Positions 10,718 through 21,558 of a stretch of DNA of 64,000 nucleotides are shown here, one piece after another. The notes beneath the pieces were generated by a model that saw only the letters and a list, made by a program, of their open reading frames with translations, did no database searches and was not told the origin of the DNA. The stretch covers positions 496,001 to 560,000 of the forward strand of contig KQ964264.1 of assembly GCA_001566295.1 (NCBI GenBank). Reading direction: 5' to 3'. Every line of letters begins with the position of its first letter. Position 1 is the first letter of the stretch. The position numbers and the translations under genes are program-made. The stretch comes from Microdochium bolleyi. Lineage: Eukaryota; Ascomycota; Sordariomycetes; Xylariales; Microdochiaceae.

Positions 10718-11686
10718 CTATAACGCAACCTCGACAACCTGCCCGCCACCGGTCACGACAAACAACTTCGAACCATCATGACTGAAGGCGGCACTAGTGG
10801 GCACTTTGAGCAGAGTGCTGTTCCCACCACCAAGGAAGAGCGAAAGCTGTCCATCGTACACTCGGTACACACTGTTTGCTTGGGTAGCCACATAGACTTC
10901 AACTCGATCCGTATGAGTCTCACGGATTGCAAAGTCGTCGAAGAAGTTGGATCTCGACGGAGTCCCGGGCAGCGTCGCGAGGACCTCGACCTCGGACGCC
11001 TTGGTGCCATCCGAATGAATGCGCAGGCGGGCCAGAATGCCCTGCGCGGAGTTGGTGAAGTAGAGGTAGTCTCGCAGTACCTTGAGACCGTTGATACCGA
11101 GCGACAGCGACGCCGTGGGCTTGAAGAGGTCGTCCTGGATGGCGACGGCAGTCTCGCCGGTAATCGTGTTCATGCGGATGATTTCTCCGCGAAAGGAGTC
11201 AGCGCCGAGGATGATGGTGGGGTCATTGGCCAGCTTTGCCATGCCGTTCAGCATGGCCGAGCCTGGGACCGAAGCGGTCTCAGCGACAGTCACCGGCTGA
11301 TGACCCGAACTCGATATGGAGACGTTGAAAGACTTGAGCCCTTCGAAGCCGGTTGGGCCCAGCGGGCCGCCAGTGACAGCGAAGACATCTGGGGCAATCT
11401 CTTGGATGCCCGTCAGACCGTCGCAGCCAGGCATTGTCGCGACAAGCTTTGCCGCCGGCTTTGCCTCGGTCGGGTCGAGAGCGTAAAGACGTCCGCCGTC
11501 GTACAAGGTAGTGAGCAAGAGAGCGCCGCTCGACGTAAGAGCAACATTCTCAATGGCAATGGCCGGATTGAATGAGAACAGGACCTTGCCGTGATGCTCG
11601 GGGATCGCATCGCCACACGCTGGAGAGGAGTGAGCCTGCGTGGCTGCCATTGTCGCTAGAACAGTGAAAAGCGTGGCCTTGCTCAT
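10718..11686 (-). CDS. Secreted six-bladed beta-propeller protein (SMP-30/NHL-like)
   Basis: Single exon, 322 aa. Residues 1 to about 18 form a signal peptide (TLFTVLATMAATQA) with a likely cleavage after the alanine-rich stretch. The rest is made of repeated beta-strand units with motifs such as GRLYALDP, GLTGIQEIAPDVFAVTGG, MAKLANDPTIILGADS, GEIIRMNTITGE and SLGINGLKVLRDYLYFTNSAQG. The last is the typical NG-L-K-YLYFTN signature of SMP-30/gluconolactonase-like and strictosidine-synthase-like propellers. Fungal secreted proteins of this size and pattern are common and mostly uncharacterised; some are lactonases. Cys24 near the mature N-terminus could pair with Cys88 in PGCDG. No pathway partner is visible nearby. 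Confidence 0.8.
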   Translation of the reverse strand: MSKATLFTVLATMAATQAHSSPACGDAIPEHHGKVLFSFNPAIAIENVALTSSGALLLTTLYDGGRLYALDPTEAKPAAKLVATMPGCDGLTGIQEIAPDVFAVTGGPLGPTGFEGLKSFNVSISSSGHQPVTVAETASVPGSAMLNGMAKLANDPTIILGADSFRGEIIRMNTITGETAVAIQDDLFKPTASLSLGINGLKVLRDYLYFTNSAQGILARLRIHSDGTKASEVEVLATLPGTPSRSNFFDDFAIRETHTDRVEVYVATQANSVYRVYDGQLSLFLGGGNSTLLKVPTSAAFSHDGSKLFVVTGGGQVVEVAL

Positions 11687-12511
11687 CGCAGGATGCGTGG
11701 ATATCGTGGTTGAGTTATTTGAAAGGGAGCAGATTCTGTGTTATTGAACAGGCCCTGGGTGTCGCCAAGAAGATGCCAAGATCTTCAGACATCCAGGGCC
11801 AGCACTCGCTGGGCTTTTTGTAAACAATTGAAGGTGGACTTGCGCTCACGTTAGCCGCACGTGCGATTGTAGCAATGTTTCCCGAACGAGCACTCGCACT
11901 CTGCGGTGCTGACGGCCGGACTGAGTCATCCGGCATCAACAGGGGCGCAGGCCCTCATTAACATTGCGGGGCTCAACCACCGACAATCTGACAGCTACAT
12001 CACCTCCCATAATGTGGCAATCGGTGAGAACAAGGCTGACAGCGGTCCTATAGGTGACTTGAATAGTTTTGAGTAAAGCCAACCATGATAACTTCACGGG
12101 AGACAACTTGGTGGTAGCAGTTCCGCAAAGATGAAATACAGAATACAATAGGAGAAAGCGTATCACTGCACTGTTGCCGTGGGTTCGCTTTCCTTCCAAC
12201 ATAATTTAAGACGATAATGCTAAGTTGGCATTGACTGTGATTTGTCATTCCTCTATGCTTGCGTATATGGCCCTTTTGTTGCCCTGACAGGTATGTAAGT
12301 TTCGTAGCCCATAAGCTTTGCGACTTGAGAGGGAAGAACCGCTCCGTGAGGACCTGTGGCCCGAAACTCCCACTCGAAAATCTCTGGTGGGAAAAGCCTG
12401 TCCACCACAGCTTCACACACAACCACCATCCGGTATGCAAATGCAACCTTCAATCGTTGTCCAAGACGTCGTGAGTCTGCGCTGATGCCGTGAGGCTGAT
12501 AAAAATGCCCT
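11687..12511. other. Intergenic region
   Basis: About 825 bases, partly AT-rich. A 66-codon minus-strand frame at 12253-12453 begins at TTG and has no family resemblance; nothing is annotated here. Confidence 0.25.
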
Positions 12512-12778
12512 TTAGGCCTTGACGCAGTAAGAATAGCCGACCCAGAAGTTCCTGGTGCAGCTGCGGTCGACGTCAGGGTTCCAGGAGAAGAACTCGTCCG
12601 CAGAGATCATGCCGGCTCTCCAGGCCTTCTCGCACGTATCGCCGGCCTGTGCGACGTAGTAGAGCTGGCAGTTGCGGTTGATGTTGGGCATAGTCTGCGT
12701 AGGCGGAGCCCGCTGGGCGGTGGTTGAGGCCGCGAGGAGCGCAACGGCGGAGATGAGGATGCTCTGGATGGAAGGCAT
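12512..12778 (-). CDS. Small secreted single-LysM protein
   Basis: From the ATG at 12778 the frame gives 88 aa; a longer frame upstream has no ATG that fits. Residues 1-21 are a signal peptide (SILISAVALLAASTTA). The mature part is one LysM module: CQLYYVAQAGDTCEKAW, then MISADEFFSWNPDVDRSC, then WVGYSYCVKA. The family pattern (x-V-x-x-GDTC, L/F-x-x-WNP, Y-CV) is complete, with cysteines 37, 49, 74 and 85. LysM modules bind chitin or other N-acetylglucosamine polymers, and small secreted fungal LysM proteins include effectors that hide chitin from hosts. One module rather than two or more means any effector role is inferential. Neighbours are intergenic on both sides, which is usual for effector-like genes. 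Confidence 0.88.
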   Translation of the reverse strand: MPSIQSILISAVALLAASTTAQRAPPTQTMPNINRNCQLYYVAQAGDTCEKAWRAGMISADEFFSWNPDVDRSCTRNFWVGYSYCVKA

Positions 12779-14556
12779 GCTTGGAAACGTTTCTTGGTAC
12801 GTTTGGACGAGGCTTGTTCGTGTGTTGAGAAGTCTTGTTGATGAGGATCTGGTAGTAGATGGTCGACGGATGAAGCTTGGTGATCTCTCAGCAATGTCAC
12901 ACAACAATTTTCAAAAGACTTGCTTTATACTTATACTTGAACCTGGAACTCTGTGATGCTTTGACTCAGTAATCTAAACTCGCATCCCCCGAAGGAGAGG
13001 ACCAAGCGGTGGATGATGTCCACAAATATTCCCACCTGTCCCGCTCGCCAATTGATCCTTTGCAACGCACGAATGGCAAGACAAAGCTGCGTACTATTGC
13101 AACGTAGTAATGAAGGAATACTCTTTTGATTATGACTAGCGCCGTGCTCGAATCAGACTCATGCGCACGGTGAAGTGTCGCAGGGGGCAAATATTGAAAG
13201 AGCTTTACAACCCCTTGGTGCAGCCGGGGCAGAGCGAGCGACAGCTAGTTGACACGATAAACAAGTTGGATCCAGGCTCCATGCTCTAGCATAGGTCCGA
13301 GATGCTTTCAAACAGTCAACGTCGCATTTTGGTCATAGGTGGACCGCAGTGAGGCGGAGCCATCGATGCAACATCTAGAGAGCAAGGAAAAGTGCGAGCT
13401 GTCCAAGAGACCACCGACCGGCTCCGATTTGTTTGTGCAGTCTTTCCAGGGGCGTGACGCTTTTGAGTGGATTGCACGGACAAGGGGGCCTCGGACTTGG
13501 GAGTGCTGGGCCAACTCCCAATTGAGTGAACTTCCCTCTTCGGTCCTTGCACGCATTTCTAATGCTGGTGACCGCTACATTTAGGCAACGGCATATAAAC
13601 CCAGCCCCATGCCCACGCATATGTGAGACCATGGCTCTGTTGCGCTGCTTCTTGAGCATGCCAAGTACCCAGCGACCAATGACAAAGCGCAGTTGCGGAA
13701 TCGTGCATTGCAGGAACATGTTGGAAGTGGTGGAAATACAGGGTCTAGGAAGCAGGTAGTGGAGGTGGAGTCCACTCCTTAGTCAGCAGTCGTGCACGCA
13801 GTGCTTCCTTGAGACAGGAGGCAGGGCGAGCAAGGGTGCTTCATAGAAACACAACACAATCAGAGATCACGATTTCCAACAGAACACCTCTCTGCGGCCA
13901 CGATCGCTCGCTACTCTATGGCCCTTTGGGCCTTCAGACTACTGAAAGGTCTTCTGCTTTTTGATACAACTCCGGACATGGCGCTCTACGCACCCATTTA
14001 GCGTCAGACTTTCATTTCCTGGGAGGCTGACTGTTGACAACAATGGCCTCGTGCAGCTCTACTGACATCGAGAGCAATTCATCGGTTTCCCAAGAGCTAC
14101 TAGAGATCGTCCAGGCGATAGTCGCTTGTGACTTCGACTGTTTTTCCGTGGAGACATGTCTATAGCATTGATAGCGCACATCCGGGGTCGTTCAAATGGC
14201 CTAGTGGAAAAGCTAGTACAGGTCATTGAACTGTGATTGAAGTGGAAGAACTAGAGAAGCAATTATCATGACCTGCAGACCTTCTCCTGCATCAGCTAGA
14301 ATTCGTAAGGGACGGGGGTCCCTCTCTTCAGTGTCTGCACGTGTGTGCCTACCCTCGTATGCAAGGGCTGATGCGGAAGCGGCGACCCTTGCCGTGGTCG
14401 TCAACTGGGAGAAAGTCATGCATGGGTATGAACTCGAAGACTTTCCGCCGTGCCCGGGATATAGTCTATTTCAGGTACAAAGATACAATCACTTCCACAA
14501 TCTCGACCACCTCACCCTTCTCGATATTTTTCCACAGCACTTCTCAATCAGTCACC
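12779..14556. other. Long intergenic region
   Basis: About 1.8 kb without a supported gene. Short frames exist on both strands around 13.3-13.7 kb, but they lack family resemblance, splice continuity or plausible codon structure. Confidence 0.3.
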
Positions 14557-15057
14557 ATGCGTGCCTCGCAACTAGTCGCCATCTCCCGGGCCTTTATAAG
14601 CACTGCCGCCGCCCAGGATCGCCACCAAGGCAACCTCGGCTTCAATATTGACTCCGACAGCTGTGGCGATGGCTTCTACGTTGGCTGCTCTGTAAACGCT
14701 GGCGAGTGCTGATCCATCGTTCGATGGGTCGGGTACTCCGTCGAGTTCTTCTATGAGTCCGACCTCAGCGTGGTTGGCAAGGCCTTCAAGGGCGAGGAAT
14801 GCGTCGCGGCAGACCTGCAGGTGCAGCAGGACAACGTCGGAAAGTACTTTTGCATCGAGAAGCCCGGCGGCACGATCTTTAGTGCTCATTACGAGCTCGC
14901 TAGCAGCTCTAGCAGCCGCACGGCCAAGCGTCGTGGCGCCGTGGGGGCCAAGGAGTGCCGCCGTGGGGGCCAAGGAGTGCCGCCCGCCGGACCACCTTGT
15001 TTTGCCCGACGGTGCTCGCGTCAACATCGCGGGGCTGGCTACAAGAGAATAACATGA
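14557..15057 (+). pseudogene. Broken gene for a small secreted cysteine-containing protein
   Basis: An ATG at 14557 opens a frame with a short hydrophobic leader (SQLVAISRAFIS) and a cysteine-containing mature part (CGDGFYVGC, then GEC). A TGA stops it at 14710-14712, yet the same frame continues directly with coherent coding sequence (VGYSVEFFYES, then GKAFKGEECVAADLQVQQ and VGKYFCIEKPGG). Further on, a perfect 22-bp tandem duplication (14938-14959 and 14960-14981) shifts the frame by one; the downstream coding sense lies in the other frame and ends near 15052. Two independent lesions argue for a pseudogene rather than a wrong exon model. The family could not be named. It may once have been an effector-like protein; that is inference from size and leader only. 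Confidence 0.65.
14938..14981. repeat. Perfect 22-bp tandem duplication
   Basis: Two exact head-to-tail copies of a 22-base unit starting GCCGTGGGGGCC; the length is not a multiple of three and so shifts the reading frame of the enclosing broken gene. Confidence 0.95.
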
Positions 15058-16265
15058 AATGGTAAGCAGATCTTCCGGATGATTATCTGCATTATAGATT
15101 GTTGCTAGCCATGTTGTCCTCCAGTAAGCCGAAGAGCCTGAAACAGAGGAGATGGAGAAAATGCCCAACAAGCCTACTCCAGGCACGGTTGATGATCCGA
15201 TCCTGCCGCTACGTGGCAAAATTCCCAATGCTTCAAAATTTACTCGCCCAATCTTTACATCTACTCATTTGTGGCTAGTGGTCTCATTTGGCATGGAGAT
15301 GTTCGTGGCTCGGAGCGATGCTTCCGCCGTCGAGGCTCGGCTCGCCAGTTTTGGCAAGTAATCTCGGCTACTTTATGGCTAATGCAAAAGAGAGGGACTG
15401 ATCTATATGATGAGATCGAAATTATTAAAACCGAAATGTGCTGCACAGAGAAGACGGGCTCGATTAGTGTAATATAACGTTGCAGATCGTTTGGGTCGGG
15501 GTGGATCGCGAACCAGCCTATCTATCCCATACAGTGGCCGAGACCTACCCAGGTATGCTAGAGCAGATATCGAAGAATTGCGTGTACCCCAGATAGCTTG
15601 CCGGCGGAGTTGTGCAGCCACTATTCTAGACTACAGACCAGCTGAGCGTCTGCATGAACGCCAGTGGATGGGCTGGAGTCCAACAATGGTCTCGAAGTCT
15701 TGGCTATGCTAGTAACTTGCTCGCGCTAACTTTGCAAGACTAAGACGGTTCAAGGTTGATCCATAGCGGGACAGTTTAGGGGCATTTTCACGGGGCTAGG
15801 CGATGATAGCGCTCCTTTGTTGAAGACAACTTCACCATGGAGTCTGGTCCGAGCCTTCCAACACCGTGCCATTTCAGGAGGAACATAAGTAAGGATTGTT
15901 CAGCTAGCCACCAACATGCGGATGTTGCCACATAATTCACCAACCTGGACATAATCAGGATGTTCTGGCCCTGGCTATATGCAATACTTGCTGCCACTGG
16001 CTTGTGTAGTCTACCGAGGACCTGTAAGTGGATCAAGTCTTGCGTTGCTCTACTGTATATTACATAGGGAAGAAGTCCGTCTATCGATGCAGCCTACTAA
16101 TTCACCTCAATGATATTCGCGAACAATTGGCAGCTCTATCTAAGCCCAAGAATCATTGCACAATGATTTTCAGCACAATAATTCCACCAGTCTTCTTACC
16201 ATGATTTGTCTCAGTGGCATGACTAGAGCGGCCAGTGGCTGCGGCGGCAACTATTAGTCCTCCCC
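15058..16265. other. Long intergenic region
   Basis: About 1.2 kb, moderately AT-rich, with no supported gene. Confidence 0.25.
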
Positions 16266-16960
16266 GTGTTCGGCCTCTCCAAGCAGTGTGCCCCGGGTTG
16301 CTACTACGCTTCTCCAGTCTACAGCTCGATGTCGACCGAGGCTGTTCTCAGCCAGGCCTGCGACATTGCCTGTAGCAGTAACACCAGATGCGTGGGCTAC
16401 ATCGCTATGCTGTCCAAAGTGGGCAGCTACGCTACCAAAATTGTGGCGGCGTGCGGATGCCTGGGTATTGTGAGGCCGGTCGCCGTGACTGCGGCCAGTT
16501 TGGACAAGACGGTGACTAGCAGATTTAGTAACCTAATTTAACCTACCCCGTCACCACCACGACCAAGACAGAGCAGCCAACAACGACGTGCCGACCTCCG
16601 ACTTGCGCGTGCGAGAGGCTGGGGTTGTCAGTGAAACCGCCGACCTGCCACAGGTCTTCGCTGGTAGCGCGTTACTCGGGTCCCGGCGGCCCATCTTTTC
16701 ATAACCAGGCAGCGAACAATGGCTCGTTCAGGGGGTCGTATCCATTCGGACTAGCGACGGGGCGCTCGTCTTCTTTCAGAGCCGGCTGGTTTGAGAAGCA
16801 CCGTCTGCGTCCAGCTGGTGTCCGAGCGGTGCACCACCACCGATCAGATCATCCCTGGAGAAACTCCCGAGCCGCATTGACCTGCACCACGAGCTGTGGA
16901 TCATGTCATCAGCCACAGGCCCGCCCGTACTGGTGCGACATCGTCTATCGCCTTCCTGTC
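16266..16960 (+). pseudogene. Possible remnant of a secreted cysteine-rich protein
   Basis: A stretch of about 90 codons without its own ATG reads CAPGCYYASP, ACDIACSSNTRCVGYIA and AACGCLG, a cysteine spacing resembling secreted WSC/apple-like modules. It ends in TAA near 16541. In another frame directly after it comes a threonine/proline-rich linker (YPVTTTTKTEQPTTTC) of the type that joins modules in secreted fungal proteins. The frame change, missing start and absence of a clear signal peptide suggest a fragment. Evidence is weak and the region could also be chance. Confidence 0.3.
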
Positions 16961-17345
16961 TGAGCTATACGAGGCCGGAGTCGCATGAAACGTCACACCC
17001 CTGACGACCAACACAATGCACGCAATTTCGAGGGCTGGGCAAGCGCTGATCCCCACGGCGGATAAGCTTGAATGTTTAATTCCTAGCGTGTTCCACGGCG
17101 GTTGTGTTTGAGTAGTCTGCCAAGCTCATCAAAGTGAGGCTCAAGTCCGCGGACGTTGAGCCTCCACCCGGACCCAGGCCCCTGGGAGACAAGACGATAA
17201 AAGAGAGCGATCAAGCAGCAGGAGCTGGACAATGGCCGCCGAAGCATTCACCATCAAACATCAACGCCCTGGCCTCTGCCTCTTTGAACATCTTCGTCTT
17301 CCTTTCCGATAAGCTCCAGTATAGTGACTATCAACACCGCCCAGC

Positions 17346-18195
17346 ATGCAGTACAGCCTTCTCATGGCCGCGGCCTCGTCGGCACTGCTCGCCACCACCA
17401 CCGTACACGCCAGCCCTGCCTCGCCGCAGATGACCGCGGCTCCCAGGGCCGCTGAGATCGCGCAGAGCCTTGCGAGGAGACAGCAGCCCAACCCCGCGGG
17501 CAGCAGCGTGCTTAGCAAGGTCATGACTATTGCCGCGGGCCAGAGCTTCGACGGCGGTAACGCCATGTTCGACCGCGGTGTGGCCTGCACAGGACAGCAA
17601 GAGGGCGGGTCCGCAGACGCGGTGTTTATTCTTGAGAAGGGGGCCTCGCTGGCGAATGTCATCATTGGTGAGACGGCCCAGCCCTTCTAGACACAAACAA
17701 TCTTCCAGTCGTGTGATGCTGTATACTGACCACTGTCACACAGGCCCCAACCAGATTGAAGGCGTCCACTGCCAGGGCAGCTGCACGCTCACCAACGTCT
17801 GGTGGTCCGCCGTGTGCGAGGACGCGTTCAGCATCAAGACGCAGGACGCCGGGGAGACGACGCACATCCGCGGCGGCGGCGCGCGGGGCGCCGAGGACAA
17901 GGTCGTCCAGCACAACGGCGGTGGGACCGTCGTCATCGAGGACTTCACGGTCTCCGACTTTGGCAAGCTGTACCGCAGCTGCGGCAACTGCAAGAGCATG
18001 CCGGCGCGGCACGTCCGCGTCGTGGGCGGCAGCGCGACGGACGGCAAGCTGCTGGTTGGTATCAACCCGAACATGGGCGACACCGCGAGCATCGAGGGCG
18101 TCAAGATCACGGGCGTGGATGAGAAGTGCACGGCGTTCAAGGGGGTCACGGACGGCAGCGAGCCGGTCAAAGTTGGGCCTTGTGAGGGCGTCTGA
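17346..18195 (+). CDS. Pectate lyase, polysaccharide lyase family 3
   Basis: Two exons (17346..17667, 17744..18195) give 257 aa. Residues 1-22 are a signal peptide; a dibasic site (LARRQQ) around residue 45 may mark a propeptide end. The mature protein shows the PL3 parallel beta-helix signature: FILEKGASLANVIIG, then PNQIEGVHCQGSCTLTNVWWSAVCEDAFSIK, then VVQHNGGGTVVIEDFTVSDFGKLYRSCGNC. PL3 enzymes cleave de-esterified pectin by calcium-dependent beta-elimination outside the cell. The intron falls between IIG and PNQIEG and the junction is phase 1 on both sides. Length matches fungal PL3 lyases (about 240-260 aa). The gene supports a plant-degrading lifestyle. It stands alone, with more than 350 bp of upstream sequence. 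Confidence 0.95.
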
Positions 18196-18405
18196 TGGTA
18201 TATGTGCTTGTAGTATCTGTTTCGAAAGCGGACTCCTGCCTTGTTCTTTCTTAGATCCAGTAATTTAAATTGCAGTGAGGTCTATTCGCCGTCTATTTGG
18301 GTGAAGTCACTATTAGGACTTTTCCCAGTGCTTTCTCCCTTCTCCGACCACTCTGCCTGTTCATGGCTACTTCCTCACTCTTCGTATTCTCTCCCCGTCC
18401 CATTC

Positions 18406-19441
18406 CTACTGACTCCCCTCCGACTTCTGGACTTTCTCCACGGCTAGGTATGCCAGATGCTTCGTGAGCCCCAGCTCGTCCCAGCTGTCCCGCTCGGCCT
18501 GGTCACGCACCCACGCCAATCCCACGATAGCCGCCCCGTTGGCGCCCGTGGTGCCGACCATTGCATGCCGCCGGGGGATCACGCAGACCCACTCGGCCGT
18601 GAGCACGACGTTGTAGTCGTTCCAGTCCGATCCGCCGGGGGAACTGCGTGCTAGCCGGGCGGCGTCCACGAGTCGCTGCAGCGTGTAGTGAACTTGTGGT
18701 GACGTTGCGCCAGGAGCAAGGCGGAGGACGTAATGCTCGTAGGGAACTTCCGGGATATCTGAAGTGATTTCTACGGATCGACACGTCAACCATGCAACAC
18801 CACTACATATACAGATCTGTATCAACACTGTGCTTACCTTGCGTGGACTCTGCCCTGCTGGGAAACAGGACAACCTGGCTGCTGAGTTCAAAGATCTGGA
18901 CATGCTTGTGGCCTTGGCTCGACCCGGCGTCGACGCCGCAGTTGTATATCATCATCTGCGGCCCGGCATCGGGCGACGCTGCCAGCTTGCCCATGATGGA
19001 CCACGCGGCGTCGATGTCCGAGGGGTCAAGGTCGTCGGTCTGGGGCGCAAAGAGGCGTGTGTGCAGGACGTACATGGGGCGGTAGATGCATCGCAGGTTG
19101 AGGAGCAGGGTGTGCGTCTGGCCAAAGTGAGTGACGACAAAGGCCGGGTCTGGGTTGATAAAGGGCCCGCCCTTGCCGGCGCGCTCGGGGGCGTCCTTGG
19201 AGAGAATCTGCTTGCCGTTGAGGATGGGGCAGACGCGGAACTCGAACTGGTGGAAGGTGTCAGGAAATGTGGTTGCTGTGATGGTTCGTGGAAACAAGCC
19301 AATACATACAGTGAAGCCGTTGTGGGTGACGATCTCGGGTGTTGTCTGACTGTAGAGCAGGCTGCCCTGGGCGTGGAGCGCATCGAACTGGCGCACTGCC
19401 CGCTCGTGCAGGTCGCTGGGGAGCCCGAGGTCGACCGTCAT
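18406..19441 (-). CDS. Diadenosine tetraphosphate (Ap4A) phosphorylase / ATP adenylyltransferase
   Basis: Three exons, complement(18406..18758, 18838..19246, 19310..19441), give 297 aa. The central exon ends with the HIT-superfamily active site, read as SSQGHKHVQIFEL, corresponding to the HxHxQ motif with its transferase-type glutamine. Upstream are NGKQILSKDAPERAGKGGPFINPDP and FGQTHTLLLNLRCIYRPMYVLHT, typical of the APA1/APA2 family; the C-terminal exon holds the NDYNVVLTAEWVCVIPRR block of the ATP adenylyltransferase C-terminal domain. The enzyme phosphorolyses Ap4A to ADP and ATP in the cytosol. Length is close to the 300-330 aa of yeast relatives. It is head-to-head with the 2OG oxygenase gene, sharing about 600 bp of promoter. 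Confidence 0.92.
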
Positions 19442-20046
19442 GCTGCAGCCGTGATCCGGTCTTGTCTGATGTGGATCAGGATATTGTACGGGTGGCTGTC
19501 TTCAAGTTGCAGAGCCGAGGACTGGGAATCGAGCAAGACGACCGACCCCTAATCCCCAATCTCGAGCCGACGGGTGGTTTGGTTTGATTTGACTGGCGAC
19601 CCGGGCCTGTGCTTACGTCAGCAGCAACGGAGTATGGCATGTTGTCGAAGCACGCGCAAGGTTCTTTCCATCCAATTGACTTGTCTGTCCAGCCGCAATC
19701 TATTGAGCGCAGCGTTGCAAGCCCTGCACGGCTGCCTTGTTCGAGTCTGAGTTGACTGCCGCTGGGAGCTGTTGAGGAAACCTTGGAACCCGTCGATGTG
19801 CCATTGTGGGAGAGCGTACGGAGTACACGCGGTGCCCCACAGCCAATCGAGTGGGGACCGTTGAAGCCCTTCCAAGGTTGGAGCCGGTGCCCCGCCAAAA
19901 CTTTCTGTGGAGGGCTTCCATCTTCGCCACCTCCAAATCCTCATCGTCCCATCACGACACGACCACATCCACCCTCCGTCCATCCTCATCTGTTCACCCC
20001 TCGCGAGCAACGACGCCCCGCCAGCCCTCGACACCAATCATCCGCA
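19442..20046. promoter_or_regulatory. Divergent promoter of the Ap4A phosphorylase and 2OG oxygenase genes
   Basis: About 605 bases between two outward start codons. The frame of the oxygenase is open into it, but without an ATG, so the open frame is treated as leader. CT-rich tracts lie just before the plus-strand start, as is common in fungal promoters. Confidence 0.35.
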
Positions 20047-21558
20047 ATGTCCAAGACAAAGAAGAACGCAAAGCGCAAGCTCGACCAGGCCTCGGCCGCC
20101 GCAGCACAGAGCCAGCACCCGCACCAGCCCGCGAAGCGCCAGCACCTGCCCTCGCCTCCCACGGCCGGCTCCCCCGCCGCTGCCACATCCACGCCGCCCG
20201 CAGCAGCCACACTGGCCTCGGTCGTTTCGTCCGAGGAGCTCGACATTGCCGTCGAGACGCTGCAGGCGCTGGCCCAGAACCCGGCCGTCATCAAGGCCAA
20301 GGCCTGCCGTGACCTGCGCGCCGCCGTCTACGACTTCCGCCAGGCCTGCACCACCGGCACCGGCAGCACCTCGGACGCCGGCAACCTCACCTCGCGCATC
20401 TCGGCCGCCCTCGTCGACGGCAAGCACACCGACGCCCTCGTCCTGCTCGCCGAGATGCGCATCCGCACCCAGGCCCCCAAGCTCGGCGCCCTCTGCCGCT
20501 GGGTCCGCGACCTCGACGTCACCAGCGGCCTCTCCTCCGCCCACGTCGACCTCTCCTCCGCCTCCACCCAGCTCCAGCTCGCCCGCTCCCCCCAGCAGCG
20601 CGACTCCCTCCGCGTCCTCGACGCCATCCTCCGCGTCACGGGCACCCGAGACCTGCTGCCCTCGGCCAATTGCCTTTCCGTCGACGACCCCATCGCCCTC
20701 CACCAGCGCTGGGACCTCCGACAACACGGCGAGTCCGAGCCCGTCAGACAGAGCGTGCTTGACGGCACCATAGCCGCCCACTGCCCGCCCGGCGTACCCG
20801 ACAACTTCCACATCATCGACCGCACACCCGCCACAGAGCGTAAGCCTCCCAATGCTCACGATGCTGTCGTATACCTCAGCGCCGATAACTCGGTCCCGCT
20901 GTCCCCGACACCACCTGTCACAACCCTGCACAAGCACCCAGCCGTGCCGAACCTGTCGGTGATGCAGGACGTTCTCTCCAGCAATGAGTGCAAGTCCATC
21001 ATTGCTGCGTGCGAAAAAGTCGGCTTCCTCCCCGATGCGCCACTCCGCGACGACGGCGCCGAGGCCAGCATCCTCGCCCACAACGTCTACTGGATGGTCG
21101 ACCAGGCCTTCCACGACGCACTCTGGGACCGCGTCAAGGCCTTCATCCCAGCCGAGCTCGAAGGCAGGAAGGCGCGTGGCATCAACCGCCGCTTCAGAGT
21201 CTACCGCTATGTCCCGGGCGCCGAGTACCGCTGCCACTTTGACGGTGCCTGGCCCCCCTCTGGAGTTCACCCCACGACGGGCAAGTACGTCTACGACGCC
21301 TCCCCGCCCGACGCCAAGCAGTCCAGCCTCTTCACTTTCCTCGTGTACCTCAACGACGACTTCGAGGGCGGCGAGACCACGTTTTTCACGCCCAGCCTAC
21401 GCGAGGGTGTCATGAACGCCTACCCTGTGCGGCCCGTCATGGGCTCCATAGCACTTTTCCCACACGGCGAGAGCAAGGGCGCTCTGCTGCACGAGGGCAC
21501 GGGTGTGAGGGAGGGTGCTAAGTACATTATCCGGACGGACGTCGAATACGACGTTTGA
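20047..21558 (+). CDS. 2OG-Fe(II) oxygenase (prolyl 4-hydroxylase-like)
   Basis: Single exon of 503 aa starting MSKTKKNAKRKLD, a lysine-rich, probably nuclear-targeting N-terminus; the open frame extends upstream but only with a TTG start. Residues 20-60 are low-complexity Ala/Pro/Gln. Residues about 75-200 form a helical region. The catalytic jelly roll is at about 325-500: the iron ligands His397 and Asp399 (CHFDG), the distal His482 (LLHEGTG) and a following Arg in YIIRTD that would bind the 2-oxoglutarate carboxylate. The FTFLVYLNDDFEGGETTFF and VRPVMGSIALFPHG segments are classic prolyl-4-hydroxylase-fold signatures. The target is unknown; proteins of this type in filamentous fungi are largely uncharacterised. 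All metal ligands are present, so it should be active. Confidence 0.88.
   Translation: MSKTKKNAKRKLDQASAAAAQSQHPHQPAKRQHLPSPPTAGSPAAATSTPPAAATLASVVSSEELDIAVETLQALAQNPAVIKAKACRDLRAAVYDFRQACTTGTGSTSDAGNLTSRISAALVDGKHTDALVLLAEMRIRTQAPKLGALCRWVRDLDVTSGLSSAHVDLSSASTQLQLARSPQQRDSLRVLDAILRVTGTRDLLPSANCLSVDDPIALHQRWDLRQHGESEPVRQSVLDGTIAAHCPPGVPDNFHIIDRTPATERKPPNAHDAVVYLSADNSVPLSPTPPVTTLHKHPAVPNLSVMQDVLSSNECKSIIAACEKVGFLPDAPLRDDGAEASILAHNVYWMVDQAFHDALWDRVKAFIPAELEGRKARGINRRFRVYRYVPGAEYRCHFDGAWPPSGVHPTTGKYVYDASPPDAKQSSLFTFLVYLNDDFEGGETTFFTPSLREGVMNAYPVRPVMGSIALFPHGESKGALLHEGTGVREGAKYIIRTDVEYDV

Noticed and set aside
12253..12453. 66-codon minus-strand frame
   Set aside because: Starts at TTG, has no signal peptide or recognised motif, and lies in a gene-poor stretch.
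20038..21270. 410-codon minus-strand frame inside the 2OG oxygenase gene
   Set aside because: GC-rich coding sequence leaves the complementary strand open by chance; the translation is low-complexity Gly/Val/Asp and the plus-strand protein has clear catalytic motifs.
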